A stretch of 64,000 bases of DNA from Pseudofrankia saprophytica (GCF_000235425.2 NZ_KI912266.1:2857671-2921670); one strand, 5' to 3'; counted from the stretch's first letter, positions 26,542 to 36,858 are shown. Program-made: numbers and translations. The notes: generated by a model not told the origin, from the letters alone.

Positions 26542-27312
26542 GTGGTGAGTCGTGCGGAGGAAGCGGTGTGCCGGGAACGGGAGCTGAGCGAGGCGTTCGT
26601 TGGCCTCGCAGACAGCTTGGTCGCCGACTATGACGTGGCGGACCTGCTACACCGGTTGGCCGACCATTGCGTGGCGCTCCTCGGTGTGGCCGCGGCCGGC
26701 CTGATGCTGTCCGACCAGCGCGGGAGGCTGCAGGTGGTAGCCGCGTCGTCGGAGGCGAGCCGCCTGCTGGGGCTCTTCCAGCTCGAGCACGACGAAGGGC
26801 CCGGCCTGGACTGCTACCGGACCGGCACGACGGTCACCGTCCCCGACATCGACCTGGCCGCCCTCCGGTGGCAGATCTTCGCGGCCGAGGCCCGCTCCGC
26901 CGGCTACCGCTGCGTGCACGTGCTGCCGATGCGGCTGCGCGATGACGTGGTCGGGACACTGAGCCTGTTCGGAGCCCTGCCCGGCACGCTCGCGGACACC
27001 GAGGCCCGTGTCGCCCAGGCCCTTGCCGACGTGGCCACGATCGCGATCCTGCAGGAGCGCGCGATCCGGCACCACGAGCTGCTGGCCGAGCAGCTGCAGC
27101 ACGCCCTGACCAGCAGGATCATGATCGAGCAGGCCAAGGGCGTCCTCGCCGAACGCGGCGGCCTCGACATGGACCAGGCGTTCGCCCGGCTGCGCCGGCA
27201 CGCCCGCGACACCAACACCCGCCTCACCGACCTTGCCCGCGGCATCGTCGAGGGGACGCTCGACAGCCGCCTGGTGCTCAGCGCCCAGCCAGCCCGGCAG
27301 CCGCCGCCCTGA
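26542..27312 (+). CDS. GAF-ANTAR regulatory protein
   Basis: A 256-residue protein with an N-terminal GAF domain (FVGLADSLVADYDVADLLHRL, LQVVAASSEASRLLGLFQLE, GPGLDCYRTGTTVTVPDI, YRCVHVLPMRLRDDVVGTLS) and a C-terminal ANTAR domain (LTSRIMIEQAKGVLAERGGLDMDQAFARLRRHAR). This is the common actinobacterial GAF-ANTAR layout. It starts at GTG 26542 or GTG 26545. It is 27 bp downstream of another GAF-ANTAR gene; the two are only moderately similar, so if they are duplicates the duplication is old. Confidence 0.92.
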   Translation: MVSRAEEAVCRERELSEAFVGLADSLVADYDVADLLHRLADHCVALLGVAAAGLMLSDQRGRLQVVAASSEASRLLGLFQLEHDEGPGLDCYRTGTTVTVPDIDLAALRWQIFAAEARSAGYRCVHVLPMRLRDDVVGTLSLFGALPGTLADTEARVAQALADVATIAILQERAIRHHELLAEQLQHALTSRIMIEQAKGVLAERGGLDMDQAFARLRRHARDTNTRLTDLARGIVEGTLDSRLVLSAQPARQPPP

Positions 27313-27402
27313 GCGCTCCGGGCGCTCTGGGCGGCCCTGGCGGCCGTCGGCGCGGTCGCCCTTCGATGGGTGACGTCACAGCGCCAGGTGACCGTGCTGG
27401 GC

Positions 27403-27570
27403 GCGGAGGCGCGACTCGCGGAGGCCCGTCCCACGAGCGAAGCGACGTGGGTCGGGCCGCAGCGAGGTCGCCGGAGCGCCCGTTCGCGGAGGAGGACACG
27501 GCGCGGAGGTCCCTTGGGAGCGAAGCGAGTAAGGGGCCGGAGCGCCGTGCCCGGACGGAGCGAACCAGAG
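27403..27570. repeat. ~168-bp interspersed repeat, copy A
   Basis: Roughly 93% identical by eye over its length to 47781-47950 in the same orientation. It contains two stem-loops built on the shared core gagcgaagcga: cccacg...cgtggg around 27430-27451, and cccttggg...aagggg around 27510-27537. It ends one base before the stop codon of the minus-strand FAD-oxidase gene, so it would be the 3' end of that transcript. The rest of the gap (27313-27402) holds no gene. Confidence 0.85.
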
Positions 27571-28935
27571 TTATGGAGCGGGGAGCTTCCCGGGGTTGAG
27601 GAGGCCGTCGGGGTCGAAGCGGGCGGCGGCCTCGCGGATCATGTCGACGCGGTTCTTCAGCACCCAGGTGTGCGGGTCGTTGACGTAGACCTCGACCTCG
27701 GCGAGGCGGGCCATCCGGTCGTAGAGGGTGTCGGCGTCGTCGAAGCGCAGGAACAGCATGCCGGCCCAGAACCGGCCGCCGCCCTCCAGGTCGGCGAAGC
27801 CCTCCAGGTGGATGAGCGTGTCCGGCGCGATGGCCGCCACCTCGGCGCGGCGCCGGGTGAGCCCCGGGCCGCCGCACTGCAGGTGGGTGAGCTCGGGGCG
27901 CAGCTTGCGGACTCGATAGGTCGTGTGGTTGTAGGACAGCGACGTGACCAGGGCTGGGCCCTTCGGCCGGACCGCGTCGACCCGGCCGCCGTGGCGCTCG
28001 ACGATGGCGGTGGCGGCCGGGACGCTGTCCTCGGTGACGATCCCGCGCACGGACAGGCGGTCGGCCGGCATCGCCGGGTCCGCGGGGCGGTAGGTGGCGA
28101 CGACACCCGCCTCGTCGAGGGAGAGCAGCCGGGGTGTCGGCTCCAGGCCGAACAGCTCCTCGCCGGCGGCGACGGCGCCGTCGAGCTCGGGGAACGAGGC
28201 GAACAGCGCGGTCCAGCGCCGCGCCGGGCGCAGCGCCACCGTCGCCGTGGCGATGACGCCGCTGACGCCGAAGGCGTGCGACTGGGCCATGTTGTCCGGG
28301 TAGGGCACGTCGACCGGGGTGGCGTCGTCGGTACACGGCACGACCCGCAGCGAGCGGATGTAGCCGTCCCAGACGGCGCCGTTCGCGATCGAACCGGTAC
28401 CGCCGGCGCCGCCGGCGATGAACCCGCCGATCGTGGAGCCCACGGTCGACGGCATGATGGCCAGCTCCTGGCCGGTCGCCAGCGCCGCCTTCTCCATCAG
28501 GACGAAGGACGCCCCCGCCTCGGCGGTGATCCAGCCGTCCTCGACGGCGAGCACCTTCGTCGCACGGGAGGTGTCGATGACCAGCCCGCCGAACAGCGGG
28601 ATGCCCTGGCCGTAGTTGCCGGTGCCCTGCCCGCGCACGGTGACCGGCACCCGGTGGCGGTGCGCGGCGCCGACGGCCGCGGCGATTCCGTCGGCGTCCG
28701 GCGGGCGGACGACGACGTCGGCGACGCCGCCGGGCAGCATCGGGCGCAGGACGGGGCTCATGTGCGCCCAGTCCTGCGACGCGGTCAGCCGGGCCGCCTC
28801 GTCGCGGGACACCGCGTCCTCGCCGAGCAGCCGGGTGAGCTCCAAGGTCAGGCCGTTCAACGCTTCCGGGTCGACCGGGGTCGTCTCGGGCAGCGTCGCC
28901 CGTTTGAACACCGGCATGGCGACAGATTCCGCCAT
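27571..28935 (-). CDS. FAD-binding oxidoreductase (PCMH/FAD-linked oxidase type)
   Basis: A 454-residue protein with a PCMH-type FAD domain: DVVVRPPDADGIAAAVGAAH, VRGQGTGNYGQGIPLFGGLV and STVGSTIGGFIAGGAGG. The C-terminal cap ends RFDPDGLLNPGKLPAP, typical of FAD-linked oxidases of the glycolate-oxidase/BBE superfamily. It oxidises an unidentified small hydroxy- or amino-compound. ATG 28935 is chosen because ggagg lies 6 nt upstream. It is the last gene downstream of the ABC transporter/amidohydrolase operon, separated from the binding-protein gene by two hairpins. Confidence 0.88.
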   Translation of the reverse strand: MAESVAMPVFKRATLPETTPVDPEALNGLTLELTRLLGEDAVSRDEAARLTASQDWAHMSPVLRPMLPGGVADVVVRPPDADGIAAAVGAAHRHRVPVTVRGQGTGNYGQGIPLFGGLVIDTSRATKVLAVEDGWITAEAGASFVLMEKAALATGQELAIMPSTVGSTIGGFIAGGAGGTGSIANGAVWDGYIRSLRVVPCTDDATPVDVPYPDNMAQSHAFGVSGVIATATVALRPARRWTALFASFPELDGAVAAGEELFGLEPTPRLLSLDEAGVVATYRPADPAMPADRLSVRGIVTEDSVPAATAIVERHGGRVDAVRPKGPALVTSLSYNHTTYRVRKLRPELTHLQCGGPGLTRRRAEVAAIAPDTLIHLEGFADLEGGGRFWAGMLFLRFDDADTLYDRMARLAEVEVYVNDPHTWVLKNRVDMIREAAARFDPDGLLNPGKLPAP

Positions 28936-28964
28936 GAACATCCTCCGTCGTTGGGAACGACGAA

Positions 28965-29000
28965 TCCCGGTGGCCGCCCGCTGGGCGGAGGCCACCGGGA
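28965..29000 (-). terminator. Hairpin just upstream of the FAD-oxidase gene
   Basis: Arms 28965-28975 and 28990-29000 (tcccggtggcc / ggccaccggga) are perfectly complementary, with an inner gccc-gct-gggc stem in the loop. It lies 29 bp before the start of the FAD-oxidase gene and could act as an attenuator or mRNA-processing barrier. Confidence 0.6.
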
Positions 29001-29027
29001 CCCGCCTTTGTCAGCTACTCCCGAGCG

Positions 29028-29070
29028 CCGTGGGTCTCGCGGACGCCGCGGGCATCCGCGAGACCCACGG
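29028..29070 (-). terminator. Strong hairpin directly after the ABC binding-protein gene
   Basis: A perfect 16-bp stem (29028-29043 with 29055-29070) and 11-nt loop begins 3 bp after the stop codon at 29074. There is no T-tract, as is common for high-GC actinobacterial terminators. It probably terminates or stabilises the transporter transcript. Confidence 0.75.
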
Positions 29071-29073
29071 GTG

Positions 29074-30267
29074 TCACGAGGTCAGGCTGATCTTGGTGTC
29101 GAGGAACTCGTCGGTGTAGAGGTCCGACGGCTTGAGGCCGTCCTTGGTCGGCTTGCCCTGCTGGGCGTAGATCGGGGTGAGGATGCCGATCAGGGTCTGG
29201 GTGCGGGCATCGTCGAAGTCACCGAGGGTCGGGGTCTTGCCGTTGCCGATGATGCCGAGCTCGGCCATCGTCTTGACCGCGTAGTCCGCGACGCCCTGGG
29301 TGTAGACCCAGCCGTTGTTGTACTTCGTGACCGCGTCCAGGATGACCTTGTTCGCCGTGGCCGGGTCGGCGATGAAGTCGACGATCGCCTGCTGCATGAT
29401 CGGGACCAGCTTGGTGAGGCAGGGCTTGAGGGCGGCAAGCTTGTCCGCGCGCACGCCGATCGCCTGCTGGTAGAAGTCGAAGCCCGCGTCGGCGACCAGC
29501 TGGTACTTCAGCGGCTTGCCCCAGGAGCGGACCTCGTTCTCCCAGGTGTAGGGCTCGGAGGTCGCGAAGCCCTGGACGGCGTACTCACCGCCGGAGGCGA
29601 CGAAGTTCGTCGGCGTGCCGTCGTAGCTGCCGTCGATCTGGCTCTTCTTCAGGATGCCCTGGCCGGTGAAGTAGTCCATGTACGCGGCGCCCTCGAAGTA
29701 GAGCACCTTGGTGTCGGTCTTGCCGATGTCGGCGATCGTCTTCCAGTCCGGGTGCTTCTCCGGCGACCACCCGATCTCCTGCGGGCTCTTCTCGAGGCCG
29801 GCGAGCAGCGCGACGGTCGGGTGGTCCTTGGACTGGGCGATCTGCTCGTCGGTGCTGACGTAGCCGATTGTGATCTTGTCGTCGGCGTACAGCTGCGACG
29901 TCACCGTCTGGAAGCCGATCGCCGGTCCGCCGGCGCGGATCTCCAGCTTCACGCCGGTGTCGACGCCGCCGTGCGCGACGAGCTCACCGGTGACCGACTT
30001 CTTGCCGGTGTCGAATGTCGGGTTCGGGCCGAGCAGCTGGTACTGGCCGCCGTGCTCCGACTCCGGGTTCCAGTCGGACTGCAGGACGATGGTGCTCGGG
30101 CAGCCGGCCGCCTTCAGGTCGTACTGGGCCGGCACCGGCCCGCCCGCGGACGCCGACGGCGTGGTGCCCGTCGAGTCGTCGTCGCTGCCGCAGGCGGCGG
30201 CGACCAAAGCGAGCGCGACCGCCGCGGCGGTCGCCGCGACGATCCTGGTCGGGCGTGGTCTGATCAA
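29074..30267 (-). CDS. ABC transporter substrate-binding lipoprotein (NitT/TauT/ThiY-like)
   Basis: A 397-residue protein. The signal peptide is followed by a lipobox at ALVAAACGS and a Ser/Thr/Gly-rich spacer. The mature part has the NMT1/SsuA-like periplasmic-binding fold: IVLQSDWNPESEHGGQYQLLG near the start, then LVAHGGVDTGVKLEI and KTDTKVLYFEGAAYMDYF. It captures the substrate outside the membrane for the adjacent permease and ATPase. The TTG start at 30267 is supported by ggggaga upstream. The neighbouring cytosine-deaminase-like amidohydrolase suggests a nitrogenous heterocycle as ligand (inference). Confidence 0.9.
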   Translation of the reverse strand: MIRPRPTRIVAATAAAVALALVAAACGSDDDSTGTTPSASAGGPVPAQYDLKAAGCPSTIVLQSDWNPESEHGGQYQLLGPNPTFDTGKKSVTGELVAHGGVDTGVKLEIRAGGPAIGFQTVTSQLYADDKITIGYVSTDEQIAQSKDHPTVALLAGLEKSPQEIGWSPEKHPDWKTIADIGKTDTKVLYFEGAAYMDYFTGQGILKKSQIDGSYDGTPTNFVASGGEYAVQGFATSEPYTWENEVRSWGKPLKYQLVADAGFDFYQQAIGVRADKLAALKPCLTKLVPIMQQAIVDFIADPATANKVILDAVTKYNNGWVYTQGVADYAVKTMAELGIIGNGKTPTLGDFDDARTQTLIGILTPIYAQQGKPTKDGLKPSDLYTDEFLDTKISLTS

Positions 30268-30441
30268 CGGAGTCTCCCCCTGGTTCCTCGGGCGGCGTGC
30301 ACCCGACGGTGTCGATGGACAAAAACCGGGCCGCGGTGGCGCGGCTGGCGTGACGTGGTGATGCGGCGGTGCGGTGATGCCGGTGGAGTGGGTGGTGGCT
30401 GGTGGGTGGTGGGTGGTGCAGTCGTGCGGGGCGGACCGGCG
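30268..30441. repeat. Low-complexity G/T-rich intergenic stretch
   Basis: A gap between the permease and binding-protein genes with repeated ggtggtgggtgg units at about 30383-30420. No gene is seen. The gap is unusually long within an otherwise tight operon, so an internal promoter for the binding protein is possible. Confidence 0.5.
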
Positions 30442-31356
30442 TCAGCCTCGCTTGGGCTGGTACCAGCGGCCGACGACGCGGCGCGACAGCCAGCCGAAGA
30501 AGACGAAGACCGCGATGCCGAGCAGGCTCGCCACCAGCGTGGTCGCCCACAGCCGCTCGCCCTCGAGACGGGACTGGAAGACCGACAGGTTGGTGCCCAG
30601 ACCGGCGTTGCCCTGCTTGAAGAAGAACTCGCCGACGATCGCGCCGATGACCGACAGGCCCGCCGCGTTGCGGAAGCCGGTGAACATCGCGGGCAACGCC
30701 GCTGGCAGCTCGAGCTTCCACAGCCGGGTGAGGCGGCTGGGGTGGTGCAGCGTGAACAGCTCGTGCATCCCGCGGTCGACCGACTGGAGGCCGAACAACG
30801 TGTTCGACACGATCGGGAAGAAGGCGATGATGACGCAGACGATCGTCCGGCTGGTGAGCGCGAACCCGAAGAAGAAGCTCAGCACGCCGGTGAGGGCCAG
30901 GATCGGCACCGTCTGCAGCACGACCGCCCACGGGTACAGCGAGTTCTCGATCCACTTGGCCTGGTGCATCAGCACCGCGGCGAGCACACCGAGCACCATC
31001 GAGATCGCCAGCCCCAGAAACGTGACGATGACGGTGTAGCGCAGAGCCTCGAGGGTGACCTTGAAGTTGGACCAGTCGAGAATGCCCACCCTGATCACGT
31101 CATGTGGCAGCGGCAGCATGAACCGTTGCTGCTTGGTCAGCGTCAGCCCGGAGACCAGGTACCAGACGCCGATGAACAGCGCGAAGACCGTGAGCGGCAG
31201 CAGGAACTTGTTGAGCAGCCGGCTGCGAACGCGGGCCCACCGCCGCCCGGCGGCGCGCGGTGGCGTCGCCGACGGCGCCGTGAGCGTCTCGTCCGGCGGG
31301 GCGGCGGCCACCGTCGCCGGCACGGAATCTGTCGCCGGCACGGAATCTACGGTCAT
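30442..31356 (-). CDS. ABC transporter permease (NitT/TauT/SsuC family)
   Basis: A 304-residue membrane protein with about six TM segments (LLPLTVFALFIGVWYLVSGL, YTVIVTFLGLAISMVLGVLA, PWAVVLQTVPILALTGVLSF and others). The EAA-type loop is LWKLELPAALPAMFTGFRNAAGLSVIGAIVGEFF, contacting the ATPase. ATG 31356 is chosen; the region before the first TM is a Pro/Thr/Ala-rich tail with a small repeat SVPATDSVPAT. It is separated by only 5 bp from the ATPase gene. Confidence 0.92.
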   Translation of the reverse strand: MTVDSVPATDSVPATVAAAPPDETLTAPSATPPRAAGRRWARVRSRLLNKFLLPLTVFALFIGVWYLVSGLTLTKQQRFMLPLPHDVIRVGILDWSNFKVTLEALRYTVIVTFLGLAISMVLGVLAAVLMHQAKWIENSLYPWAVVLQTVPILALTGVLSFFFGFALTSRTIVCVIIAFFPIVSNTLFGLQSVDRGMHELFTLHHPSRLTRLWKLELPAALPAMFTGFRNAAGLSVIGAIVGEFFFKQGNAGLGTNLSVFQSRLEGERLWATTLVASLLGIAVFVFFGWLSRRVVGRWYQPKRG

Positions 31357-31361
31357 CGTCC

Positions 31362-32120
31362 TCACACGTCCCTGAGGTGTCGGGAGACCTCGCCGCACAG
31401 CGCGGCGAACTCGGCGCTGTAGCGGAGCTCCGGTGCGCGCGGGTAGTCGAACGGGACGGCGACCTCGGCCTTCACCCGGCCCGGCCGGCCGCTCATCACC
31501 AGCACCCGGCCGGACAGGAAGACCGCCTCCTGCACCGAGTGGGTGATGAACAGCGCCGCGAAGCCGCGCTGGATGAACATGCGCAGCAGCTCGTCGTTGA
31601 GCCGCTCCCGGGTGATCTCGTCGAGCGCGCCGAACGGCTCGTCGAACAGGAACACGTCCGGCGCGAGCACCATCGACCGGGCCAGCGACGTGCGCATCCG
31701 CATGCCGCCGGACAGCTCGTGCGGCAGGTGCTTCTCGAAACCGGTGAGGCCGACCAGATCGATCGCGTCACGGACCCGCCGGTCTCGTTCCTTCTTCGCC
31801 ATGTGCTCGAGCTCGGCGAGCAGCCCGACGTTGTCCCAGACATTGCGCCAGGGCAGCAGGGTGGCGTCCTGGAAGACGTAGCCGACGGACTTCGAGTGGA
31901 CGTCGACCTCGCCGTCGCTCGCCTCGTCCAGGCCGCTGGCGATCCGCAGCAGCGTGCTCTTCCCGCAGCCCGACGGACCGACGACCGAGACGAGCTCGCC
32001 GGGAGCGACCGTCAGGTCCGCGCCGGTGAGCGCGACCGTGCCGTCCTTGAACTTCTTGCTGACGCCGGTGAAACGCAGTGCGGCGGTGCCCGCGCGCGAA
32101 GGTTCGGCTGTCGTCGTCAT
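31362..32120 (-). CDS. ABC transporter ATP-binding protein (NitT/TauT/SsuB family)
   Basis: A 252-residue ATPase. The Walker A is GPSGCGKST, the Q-loop lies in VGYVFQDATLLPWRNVWDNVGL, the signature is ELSGGMRMRTSLARSM and the Walker B is DVFLFDEPFGALDEITRERL; the H-loop is ITHSVQEAVF. This powers uptake through the neighbouring permease. It sits 3 bp downstream of the amidohydrolase gene, in one operon. Confidence 0.95.
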   Translation of the reverse strand: MTTTAEPSRAGTAALRFTGVSKKFKDGTVALTGADLTVAPGELVSVVGPSGCGKSTLLRIASGLDEASDGEVDVHSKSVGYVFQDATLLPWRNVWDNVGLLAELEHMAKKERDRRVRDAIDLVGLTGFEKHLPHELSGGMRMRTSLARSMVLAPDVFLFDEPFGALDEITRERLNDELLRMFIQRGFAALFITHSVQEAVFLSGRVLVMSGRPGRVKAEVAVPFDYPRAPELRYSAEFAALCGEVSRHLRDV

Positions 32121-32123
32121 CGG

Positions 32124-33437
32124 TTAGGCCTTCGGTTGGAACGGGGTGGACGAAGCCATCGACCAGGCGGACGCGGCGGAGACGGGCGACGCCCCGGGCG
32201 GGGCGGCGAGCTCGGAACGCACCACGGTGCGGGCGACGACCCGGCCGTCGCGCCAGACGGTGCGCTCGGCGCCGGCGATGCCGAGGGCGTCGAGCACGTC
32301 GGTCGCGGGCATCGCGACCAGGTCGGCGGGCGCGCCCGGCGTCAGCGTCACCGCTGGCAGGCCCATCGCCGCCCGCGGGGCCGCGGTCACCGTGTTCAGC
32401 GCCCCGATCGGGTCGAGATGGCCGCAGGTGATCATGAGTGCGGCGACCTCCAGCGCGTCGCCGCGGCCGACGAGGTGGAACGGGTCGCGCAGGTTGTCGC
32501 CGCCGGCGGCGACCGTCGCCCCGGCGCGCAGCAGCGGCCCGACGGCGGTCAGGCCCCGCGGGGTGGCGACCGGGTGGTCGCGGCCCTGCAGGAACAGATT
32601 CGTCTGCGGGAGCGCGACGACGGCGATGCCGGCCTCGGCTACCCGCTCCGCGATCTCCCGCTGAGTCTCGATCGGCTGCATCGAGAGGCTCACGCAGTGG
32701 CTCGCCGTCACGCCATGCGGAAAACCGGTGCGCAGGACCAGGTCGGCCATCGTCCGCAGGCTCAGCGCGGCCGGGTTGAGCGTCTCGTCGGTGTGCAGGT
32801 CCATCGGCCTGCCGGCCTCGCCGGCGGCGTCCAGGCAGGCGGCGACGGCCCGGTCCGGGTCGTCCTCCATGTGCGGGCAGCCGCCGGCGACGTCCGCGCC
32901 GATCTTGAGGGCTTCGCGCAGCAGCGGGCCGCCGGTGTCGTTCACCAGCGCCACCAGCTGCAGGTCGATGACGCCGCGCCAGCGCTCCCGGACCTCGATC
33001 ATCGCTTCCAGGCCCGACAGGCCCACGTCGGAGAGCACGTTGACGTGCGAGCGGATGTGGGTCGTGCCGTAGGCGAGGTGGATGCGCAGCGCCGCTTCCG
33101 CCCTGGTGATGATGTCCGCGGGCGTGGTCAGCTCGCGCAGCAGGTCCATCGCGGCGATGGCGCCTGCTAGGTCGCCGGTGAGGTTGTGCCCGAGCGAGGC
33201 GGTGAGCGCCTTGTCCAGATGCGCGTGCGGCTCGACGAACGACGGGAGCAGCACCTGCCCTGACAGGTCGGCGTCGTCCGGGCCGAGCCCGCCGGCCGTC
33301 CCGCTGCTGCTCGTCCCGCCGCCGGCCGTCCCGGTGGCGGGCAGCACCTGCCCGATCACCCCGTCGACGATCTCGACGTCGACGACGTCACCCGTCGCCG
33401 TCATCGCCGAGCGCAGCCAGCTCATGCCCACCGCCAT
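32124..33437 (-). CDS. Amidohydrolase family protein, cytosine-deaminase-like
   Basis: A 437-residue protein with metal ligands in PSFVEPHAHLDKALT, His in MDLHTDETLN, HGVTASHC and Asp in GATVAAGGDNLRDPF, the pattern of the CodA/cytosine deaminase group. It hydrolyses an amidine or amide bond of a cyclic nitrogen compound; the exact substrate is unknown. It is the first gene of the transporter operon, so it probably processes the imported substrate. The start is ATG 33437 or 33425; neither has a clear ribosome-binding site. A Gly/Thr/Ser-rich insert precedes the metal motif. Confidence 0.85.
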   Translation of the reverse strand: MAVGMSWLRSAMTATGDVVDVEIVDGVIGQVLPATGTAGGGTSSSGTAGGLGPDDADLSGQVLLPSFVEPHAHLDKALTASLGHNLTGDLAGAIAAMDLLRELTTPADIITRAEAALRIHLAYGTTHIRSHVNVLSDVGLSGLEAMIEVRERWRGVIDLQLVALVNDTGGPLLREALKIGADVAGGCPHMEDDPDRAVAACLDAAGEAGRPMDLHTDETLNPAALSLRTMADLVLRTGFPHGVTASHCVSLSMQPIETQREIAERVAEAGIAVVALPQTNLFLQGRDHPVATPRGLTAVGPLLRAGATVAAGGDNLRDPFHLVGRGDALEVAALMITCGHLDPIGALNTVTAAPRAAMGLPAVTLTPGAPADLVAMPATDVLDALGIAGAERTVWRDGRVVARTVVRSELAAPPGASPVSAASAWSMASSTPFQPKA

Positions 33438-33536
33438 CCGCCCACCACGCCTCCCGGCTCACCGACGCCGCCGGCCGCCCGCACCGCCGGTCCCGGCCAC
33501 GTCGGTCCTGTCCGCGCGACCCGACCCGTGCACGCG

Positions 33537-33560
33537 GCGAGCCCCGCATGCGGGGCTCGC
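33537..33560. terminator. 24-bp perfect palindrome after the MTHFR-like gene
   Basis: gcgagccccgca and its reverse complement abut without a loop; a further acgcg/cgcgt pair extends the stem past a small bulge. It lies about 80 bp downstream of the MTHFR-like stop at 33640, in the 202-bp gap before the amidohydrolase gene. A terminator is the simplest reading. Confidence 0.55.
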
Positions 33561-33639
33561 GCCGCGTACACGGCCCGCCCCGCGCGCGTGACTCGCCCGA
33601 TGCGAGCGGTTCGCGCCCTGTGTCCCATGGTGAACCGTC

Positions 33640-34938
33640 TCATGACGACCCGGCTCCCGTGCCGGCGGCTGCCCGACGTGACCCGCGCCGGCCGGCCGGG
33701 GCGGCCTGGCCGAGCACCCGGCGGGCGATCTCGGCCATCGCCGCGGCGAGCGCCTCCTCCTGGCCGGGCGGGGCGCCCCCGGAGAGGTTCACCCCGTCGA
33801 CGCCGGGAATCTCGAGCATTCGCTCGGCGAGCTCGGTGCCCTCGGCGATTCCGGCCGCCTCGATCTCGGCCGCCTCCACCGCCGCGGCGCCCGTGCCCGC
33901 GGTACCCCCGTCCGCGACCCCGATGGGGCCCGCGGCACCGTTCGCCGGTGGCGCCCACGGGCCGCCGGTGATCCGCTCCAGGTACCCGGCCGGCAGCCGG
34001 CCGCCCGCGAACGAGGCGATCACCGTGGCCGACGCGGTGCTCGTCACGACCGGGACACAGACGAGCACCAGGCCGGTGAACCCGGCCGCGCGCAGCTCGC
34101 CGACGGCGTCCGCGACCGGTCCCGGACCGCCGCAGTGGTCGACGAACACCGCGTCGGCACCTGCGTTGATCTTGGCGAACAGCCGGGGGAGCCGCCGCTC
34201 GGCCGGCGGCGCCGCGGGGGCGTGCGCGACCGAGCACAGCGCCCCGCCGGAGCGCGCCGCCGCGGCGGCGGCCAGCTCCACTACGCCGGCGGAGTCCAGG
34301 TCGAAGACCCCGGGGGCGTCGGCCCGGTGGCCGAGGGCCGGATGGTCGCCGGTGACGCAGTGCAGCGCCACGGCGCCCGCGTCGACGCAGGCCGCGATCT
34401 CGCCCTCGATCGCGACCCGGTTGCGGTCTCGACAGTTGATCCCGACCCAGGCGGGCATGCCCTCGTCGGCGAGCAGCCGGGCCCGGTAGGAGGGCGGGAA
34501 CTGGACCCGCGCGCCGCCGTGGTCGCCGAGCAGGCAGGCGTCGGCGGCTCCGGCGAGCGCGGCCGCGCTGGCGCGCAGGCTGGCGGCGGACAACGGAGCG
34601 GCTGGCAGGTCGGCGACGATCACCGGCCGGGTACCGGCCGCGGCGAGGAACTCCGCGACCCGTGGATGCGGGTCGGCCGGCACCGGGGACGGGCCGGCCG
34701 CGTCCCGGCGTCCGCCGGCCGGGCTCCGCTCGGCGAGGACGGCGGTGTACGGCCAGCTGGCGGGATCGATCTCCAAGAAGGCGCAGGTCCCGAGACCGGG
34801 AACCTCGCAGGACCCGTCCGTGCCGACGCCGGCGCACGGGCCGTGTGTCATCGTCTTCGGACACCGGGCAGCCGCGGCGCGCCAGTCAGCGCCGGTGAAG
34901 CCCCCGATGTCGACCACGCCAACACTGTCCAGCACCAC
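33640..34938 (-). CDS. Methylenetetrahydrofolate reductase-like protein with N-terminal MTHFR_C Cys-rich domain
   Basis: A 432-residue protein. Residues about 25-60 carry the Cys-rich methylene-tetrahydrofolate reductase C-terminal motif (CPKTMTHGPCAGVGTDGSCEV, then GTCAFLEID). The rest resembles an MTHFR-type TIM barrel (VGINCRDRNRVAIEGEI, AVALHCVTGDHPALG, RLFAKINAGADAVFV, ELAERMLEIPGVDGVNLSGG). A folate-linked C1 role is inferred. A long Gly/Ala/Glu-rich insert follows residue 320. The GTG start at 34938 is tentative. Confidence 0.75.
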   Translation of the reverse strand: MVLDSVGVVDIGGFTGADWRAAAARCPKTMTHGPCAGVGTDGSCEVPGLGTCAFLEIDPASWPYTAVLAERSPAGGRRDAAGPSPVPADPHPRVAEFLAAAGTRPVIVADLPAAPLSAASLRASAAALAGAADACLLGDHGGARVQFPPSYRARLLADEGMPAWVGINCRDRNRVAIEGEIAACVDAGAVALHCVTGDHPALGHRADAPGVFDLDSAGVVELAAAAAARSGGALCSVAHAPAAPPAERRLPRLFAKINAGADAVFVDHCGGPGPVADAVGELRAAGFTGLVLVCVPVVTSTASATVIASFAGGRLPAGYLERITGGPWAPPANGAAGPIGVADGGTAGTGAAAVEAAEIEAAGIAEGTELAERMLEIPGVDGVNLSGGAPPGQEEALAAAMAEIARRVLGQAAPAGRRGSRRAAAGTGAGSS

Positions 34939-35055
34939 CGGCAGCGTTCGGTTGCCAGACGATCAAATCTAGGTTTCATACCTCCGAATCAACGAATGTC
35001 ACTCTGTCGACGGTCACCCATCCGTCCATCGTCCTTGCCTGGGCGTTGGCCCGCC

Positions 35056-36681
<1,626 letters not shown>

Positions 36682-36858
36682 CGCGCGCCTCCCCAGGGAG
36701 CCGTGCGCCGGCCTGCCCTGCCCGGCAGCCGGCCCTTGCTCCGGTGCCTCCGGTCTACCCCGCCGGGCCACGTCCCGCCACCGGGCGGGCGCGCGGCGGC
36801 GGTGCGCTCGTGCAGCGATCCATGGGAGAGCGGGTGATGGTGCTGGGATGCTGACCAT
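36682..36858. promoter_or_regulatory. Divergent promoter region between pruA and the TIR/NB-ARC/TPR gene
   Basis: A 177-bp gap between divergent starts; both promoters should lie here. I see no clear boxes or operators. Confidence 0.4.

Noticed and set aside
27370-31422. 1350-residue open frame on the plus strand opposite the ABC transporter operon
   Set aside because: It is antisense to well-supported genes with clear domains; the translation is Arg/Gly/Val-rich low complexity typical of high-GC shadow frames.
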